Shown here: positions 60,509 to 64,000 of the stretch, in pieces
Position numbering within the stretch: the first letter of the stretch is position 1
Layout of the letters: every line of letters starts with the position of its first letter
DNA from: Streptomyces lacrimifluminis
GTDB taxonomy: Bacteria > Actinomycetota > Actinomycetes > Streptomycetales > Streptomycetaceae
Reading direction: 5' to 3'
DNA: 64,000 nt
Assembly: GCF_014646095.1 (NCBI RefSeq)
Contig: NZ_BMMU01000013.1
Span: 124,001 to 188,000, forward strand
The notes under the pieces: generated by a model
What the model was told of the DNA's origin: nothing
Database searches by the model: none
The model's input: the letters and a program-made list of their open reading frames with translations, nothing else
Program-made: the position numbers and the translations under genes

Positions 60509-61420
60509 ATGCCCCAGGACATGGTTCACGTACGGGAACGGCCCATGGGGTCCGAGCCCAAGGCCCCCGCCTCGCCCGCCGAGCGCACGGCCCGCCGCAG
60601 AGCACTCCTGGAATGGATCGCGGTCCACTCCCTCGGCGTCGCGGCGGCCCTCTTCTTCACCCTGCCCTTCGTGTTCGTGTTCCTGACCTCGCTGATGAGC
60701 GACTCGCAGGCACTCAGCCGGGACCTGATCCCGCACACCTGGGAATGGTCCAACTACCGCAAGGTCTTCGACACCCCCGGCTTCCTCACCTGGTGGAAGA
60801 ACACCCTGATCTACGCCGGTCTCGGCACCGTCCTGACCGTCGTGTCGTCCGTGCCCGTGGCGTACGCGCTGGCCAAGTTCCGCTTCCGGGGCCGGAATCT
60901 GACGCTCATGCTGGTCATCTCGATGATGATGCTGCCTCCCCAGGTGGTCGTCATCCCGATGTACCTGTTCTGGGCGAAGCAGCTGGACCTGTCCGGCACG
61001 CTGTGGCCGATGATCATCCCGATGGCGTTCGGTGACGCGTTCTCGATCTTCCTGCTGCGTCAGTTCCTGACGACGATCCCGAACGAGTACATGGACGCGG
61101 CGAAGGTGGACGGCTGTGGCGAGCTGCGCACCCTGCTGAAGGTCATCCTGCCGATGGCCAGGCCCGGTATCGCCGCCATCGCCCTCTTCCAGTTCTTCAA
61201 CGCCTGGAACGACTACTTCGGCCCCCAGATCTACGCCTCCGAGAACCCGGGCGCGTGGACCCTGTCCTACGGCCTGGAGTCCTTCAAGGGCGCCCACCAC
61301 ACCGACTGGAACCTCACCATGGCCGCGACCGTGCTGGTCCTGGCCCCCGTGATCCTCGTGTTCTTCTTCGCGCAGAAGGCGTTCGTCGAGGGCGTCACTC
61401 TCACCGGCGTGAAGGGTTGA
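60509..61420 (+). CDS. csnG: Sugar ABC transporter permease (CsnG)
   Basis: 303 residues, six helices, MalG-like. EAA motif NEYMDAAKVDGCGELRTLLK (about residues 190-210) and LPMARPGIAAIALFQFFNAW. It pairs with CsnF to form the channel. ATG 60509 has AGGTGA about 6 bases upstream; GTG 60500 overlapping csnF is the alternative. Confidence 0.88.
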   Translation: MPQDMVHVRERPMGSEPKAPASPAERTARRRALLEWIAVHSLGVAAALFFTLPFVFVFLTSLMSDSQALSRDLIPHTWEWSNYRKVFDTPGFLTWWKNTLIYAGLGTVLTVVSSVPVAYALAKFRFRGRNLTLMLVISMMMLPPQVVVIPMYLFWAKQLDLSGTLWPMIIPMAFGDAFSIFLLRQFLTTIPNEYMDAAKVDGCGELRTLLKVILPMARPGIAAIALFQFFNAWNDYFGPQIYASENPGAWTLSYGLESFKGAHHTDWNLTMAATVLVLAPVILVFFFAQKAFVEGVTLTGVKG

Positions 61421-61513
61421 TCGCTACATGCTGTGTCACCCCGGGGGACGACCCCCGGACCCCCGGCCGATGAACAACGACGCCACCGGCGCCCGACAGC
61501 AAGGGAACTCTCA

Positions 61514-62779
61514 GTGAAACTCACCGTGGTCGGCGGCGGATCGACCTACACCCCCGAACTCATCGACGGTTTCGCGCGGTTGCGGGACACCCTGCCCATA
61601 GAGGAGCTGGTGCTGGTCGATCCGGCCGCCGAACGGCTGGAGCTGGTCGGCGGGCTCGCCCGGCGCATCTTCGCCAGGCAGGGGCATCCCGGCCGGATCA
61701 TCACGACCGACGACCTGGACAAGGGCGTCGAGGGCGCCGACGCCGTCCTGCTCCAACTGCGCGTCGGCGGCCAGGCGGCACGGCAGCGGGACGAGACCTG
61801 GCCGCTGGAGTGCGGCTGCGTCGGCCAGGAGACGACCGGCGCGGGCGGCCTCGCCAAGGCGCTGCGCACGGTACCGGTGGTCCTGGACATCGCCGAGCGC
61901 GTCCGCCGGACCAACCCGGACGCCTGGATCATCGACTTCACCAACCCGGTGGGCATCGTCACCCGCGCCCTCCTCCAGGCCGGCCACAAGGCGGTCGGCC
62001 TGTGCAACGTGGCGATCGGCTTCCAGCGGAAGTTCGCCGCCCTGCTGGGGGTGACCCCGGCCGACATCCACCTGGACCACGTGGGCCTCAACCACCTCAC
62101 CTGGGAGACGGGCGTCCGGCTGGGCGGCCCCGAGGGCGAGGACGTCCTCCCCCGGCTGCTCGCCGAACACGGCGACCGGATCGCCGACGACCTCCGTCTT
62201 CCGCGTTCCGTCCTCGACCGCCTGGAGACGGTCCCGTCCTACTACCTGCGCTACTTCTACGCCCACGACAACGTCGTGCGGGAACTGCGCACCAAACCCT
62301 CCCGGGCGGCCGAGGTGGCGGCGATGGAGGAGGAACTCCTGCGGATGTACGGCGATCCCGCCCTGGACGAGAAGCCGGAACTGCTGGCGAAGCGCGGCGG
62401 TGCCTTCTACTCGGAGGCGGCGGTGGACCTGGCCGCGTCGCTGCTGGGCGGGGGCGGCAGCCCCTACCAGGTGGTGAACACGTACAACAGGGGAACGCTG
62501 CCGTTCCTGCCTGACGACGCTGTCATCGAGACGCAGGCAGCGGTGGGCAGGCAGGGGGCCACTCCCCTGGCCGTCCCGGCTGTCGACCCCCTGTACGCGG
62601 GGCTGATCGCCCACGTCACCGCCTACGAGGAACTGGCCCTGAAGGCCGCTCTGCACGGCGGGCGCGACCGGGTCTTCCGGGCTCTGCTCGCACATCCGCT
62701 GGTCGGCCAGTACGACTGTGCGGACACCCTGACCGACACCCTGATCGCGCACAACCGGGAGCATCTCGCGTGGGCATGA
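61514..62779 (+). CDS. csnH: Family GH4 glycosidase, 6-phospho-beta-glucosidase type (CsnH)
   Basis: 421 residues. N-terminal Rossmann motif VKLTVVGGGSTYTPELIDGF, then CGCVGQETTGAGGLAKALRT, DFTNPVGIVTRALL, VGLCNVAIGF (with the metal-binding Cys) and GLNHLTW. GH4 enzymes use NAD+ and Mn2+ in a redox mechanism on phosphorylated disaccharides. In csn operons it would split phosphorylated glucosamine oligomers after uptake. GTG 61514 has AAGGGAA 7 bases upstream. Confidence 0.88.
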   Translation: MKLTVVGGGSTYTPELIDGFARLRDTLPIEELVLVDPAAERLELVGGLARRIFARQGHPGRIITTDDLDKGVEGADAVLLQLRVGGQAARQRDETWPLECGCVGQETTGAGGLAKALRTVPVVLDIAERVRRTNPDAWIIDFTNPVGIVTRALLQAGHKAVGLCNVAIGFQRKFAALLGVTPADIHLDHVGLNHLTWETGVRLGGPEGEDVLPRLLAEHGDRIADDLRLPRSVLDRLETVPSYYLRYFYAHDNVVRELRTKPSRAAEVAAMEEELLRMYGDPALDEKPELLAKRGGAFYSEAAVDLAASLLGGGGSPYQVVNTYNRGTLPFLPDDAVIETQAAVGRQGATPLAVPAVDPLYAGLIAHVTAYEELALKAALHGGRDRVFRALLAHPLVGQYDCADTLTDTLIAHNREHLAWA

Positions 62780-63741
62780 CCGCACACGTCCTCGCCATCG
62801 ACGCGGGCAACAGCAAGACCGACGTGGCGGTGGTCGCCGCCGACGGGGAGGTGCTGGCCACCGCGCGGGGCGGAGGGTTCCGGCCGCCGGCCGACGGGCT
62901 GGACACGGCCGTCTCCGGGCTGGCCGACGCCGTCGCCGAGGCCTTCACCGCCGCCGGGGTCCGCTCCGTCGACCGGGTCTCGGCGTGTCTGGCGAACGCC
63001 GACTTCCCCGTGGAGGAGCGCCAGTTCGCCGCCGCGCTGCACGCGCGCGCGTGGGGCGCGAGTGTCGACGTACGCAACGACACCTTCGCGATCCTGCGGG
63101 CCGGGATCACCGAGCCGCGCGGGGTCGCCGTCGTCTGTGGCGCCGGCATCAACTGCGTGGGGATGACCCCGGACGGCCGCACGGCCCGGTTCCCCGCGCT
63201 GGGGCGTATCTCCGGCGACTGGGGCGGTGGCTGGGGCCTGGCGGAGGAGGCCATGTGGCACGCGGCGCGGGCGGAGGACGGGCGGGGCGGTCCGACGGCC
63301 CTGGTGTCCACCCTGCCCGCCCACTTCGGGCTCACCTCCATGTACGCCCTGATCGAGGCCCTGCACCTGGGGGGCGTCGACAACGCCCGGCGCCACGAGC
63401 TGACGCCGGTGCTGTTCGCCACGGCGGCGGACGGTGATCCGGTGGCGTGTGCGCTGGTGGACCGGCTGGCCGACGAGGTGGTGGCCATGGCCGCGGTCGC
63501 GCTCCGCCGCCTCGGTCTCCTCGAAGAGGAGACCCCGGTTCTGCTGGGCGGGGGTGTACTCGCGGCCCAGCACGCCCGGTTGACGGACCGCATCACCGAA
63601 CTGCTGGCCGCGCGGGCGCCCAAGGCCGTCGCCCGGGTGGTGACGGCACGGCCCGTGCTGGGGGCGGCGCTGCTCGGCCTGGACCACACGAACGCCCCGG
63701 CGGAGGCGCACGCGCGCGTACGACACTTCTACGAGGTCTGA
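62776..63741 (+). CDS. csnK: BadF/BadG-type N-acetylglucosamine (glucosamine) kinase (CsnK)
   Basis: 321 residues. ATP-binding phosphate-1 motif AIDAGNSKTDVAV, sugar-binding NDTFAILRAG with catalytic Asp, phosphate-2 VVCGAGINC, and GRISGDWGGGWGLAEEA as in human NAGK. It phosphorylates the imported amino sugar so that CsnH can act. ATG 62776 overlaps the csnH stop (ATGA). A larger symbol choice than csnK is not needed. Confidence 0.87.
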   Translation: MTAHVLAIDAGNSKTDVAVVAADGEVLATARGGGFRPPADGLDTAVSGLADAVAEAFTAAGVRSVDRVSACLANADFPVEERQFAAALHARAWGASVDVRNDTFAILRAGITEPRGVAVVCGAGINCVGMTPDGRTARFPALGRISGDWGGGWGLAEEAMWHAARAEDGRGGPTALVSTLPAHFGLTSMYALIEALHLGGVDNARRHELTPVLFATAADGDPVACALVDRLADEVVAMAAVALRRLGLLEEETPVLLGGGVLAAQHARLTDRITELLAARAPKAVARVVTARPVLGAALLGLDHTNAPAEAHARVRHFYEV

Positions 63742-63972
63742 CCTGCTTCGTACGGGAACCGAACAGATTCCTCCAGCGTATTCATGGGCAGAGGGGTGGT
63801 GCGGGGAGCGCGCATGTGTCCGAATGCATGGCAGCGCGCCCCGACACGACACCACCCGCTGCGACACAACGCCGCCGCGCTGCGATCCGATCAAGATCCA
63901 GTCAAGGCCGGTGCGGATTGTCAGTGCCGGGGGCGATACTGGCGGTGACGGATGACCATGGGGGAGGTCACA

Positions 63973-64000
63973 GTGACATCTACGAGCAGCGCGGCACCAC
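63973..64000 (+). CDS. Start of a new gene (cut by window edge)
   Basis: GTG 63973 with GGGGGAGG 7 bases upstream opens a frame reading MTSTSSAAP to the window end. The Ser/Thr/Ala-rich start gives no hint of family. The 230 bases before it show no clear promoter. Confidence 0.55.

Noticed and set aside
1..64000. tRNA, rRNA or CRISPR array
   Set aside because: No cloverleaf-like conserved boxes, ribosomal sequence or regularly spaced repeats with unique spacers were seen by eye; a tRNAscan/CRISPR search was not possible here.

Overview
The window is a stretch of Streptomyces (or very closely related streptomycete) chromosome. The evidence is uniform high G+C with G/C-ending codons, many GTG starts behind AAGGAG/GGAGG sites, GTGA and ATGA overlaps, Tat signal peptides, a DUF5753/DUF397 regulator pair, dispersed G+C-rich palindromes typical of Streptomyces, and a csn chitosan-oligosaccharide operon. 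No rRNA, tRNA, CRISPR array, intact IS or prophage was recognised. From memory, the order sodF - pepN - S8 protease - asd - pepN - malQ - csnR-K resembles the S. coelicolor SCO26xx core region, so most of the window is probably core chromosome with accessory material between about 16.5 and 28 kb.

1-4.7 kb: the end of an amino acid permease, a membrane Ser/Thr kinase divergent from an LPKTG surface protein, and bioY. 4.7-11.4 kb: a ROK regulator, then a sulfonate-sulfur unit (SsuA/C/B-like ABC transporter, flavin monooxygenase, TauD-like dioxygenase) preceded by short reading frames that end Cys-Cys-stop. 11.5-16 kb: sodF behind a Nur-like operator, a small zinc-ribbon-like protein, a DsbA-like nitroreductase homologue and the first pepN.

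16.5-28 kb is the accessory part. An ABC ATPase and ABC-2-type permease are followed by a fusion of a squalene/phytoene-synthase-like domain with a cis-prenyltransferase; this is the best candidate for an undescribed system. Next come an AbiEi/nuclease-like protein, a serine hydrolase, a deletion scar that fused the 5' ends of two divergent regulatory genes, and an IclR-flavin monooxygenase-MFS cluster.

28-45.5 kb: a TIGR03767-like phosphoesterase, a Nudix hydrolase, a large S8 protease with a structured-looking 5' UTR, an ECF sigma/membrane partner pair, asd, a MazEF-type module, a frameshifted DUF1203 gene, the second pepN, an ArsR-like regulator, three secreted peptidoglycan-binding or -cleaving proteins, and a MarR/EamA divergent pair. 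45.5-56.5 kb: malQ with a small coupled upstream gene, a GH84-like secreted glycosidase, a PadR-ABC-FtsX cassette, an HNH protein and mscS. 56.5-63.7 kb: the csnR-csnE-F-G-H-K operon, with a clear promoter and a TAGGAA/TTCCTA operator. A new gene starts at the right edge.

Recurring themes are nutrient scavenging (sulfonates, biotin, chitosan oligosaccharides, maltodextrin), cell-envelope remodelling, and many locally regulated cassettes whose operators can be read directly as inverted repeats.
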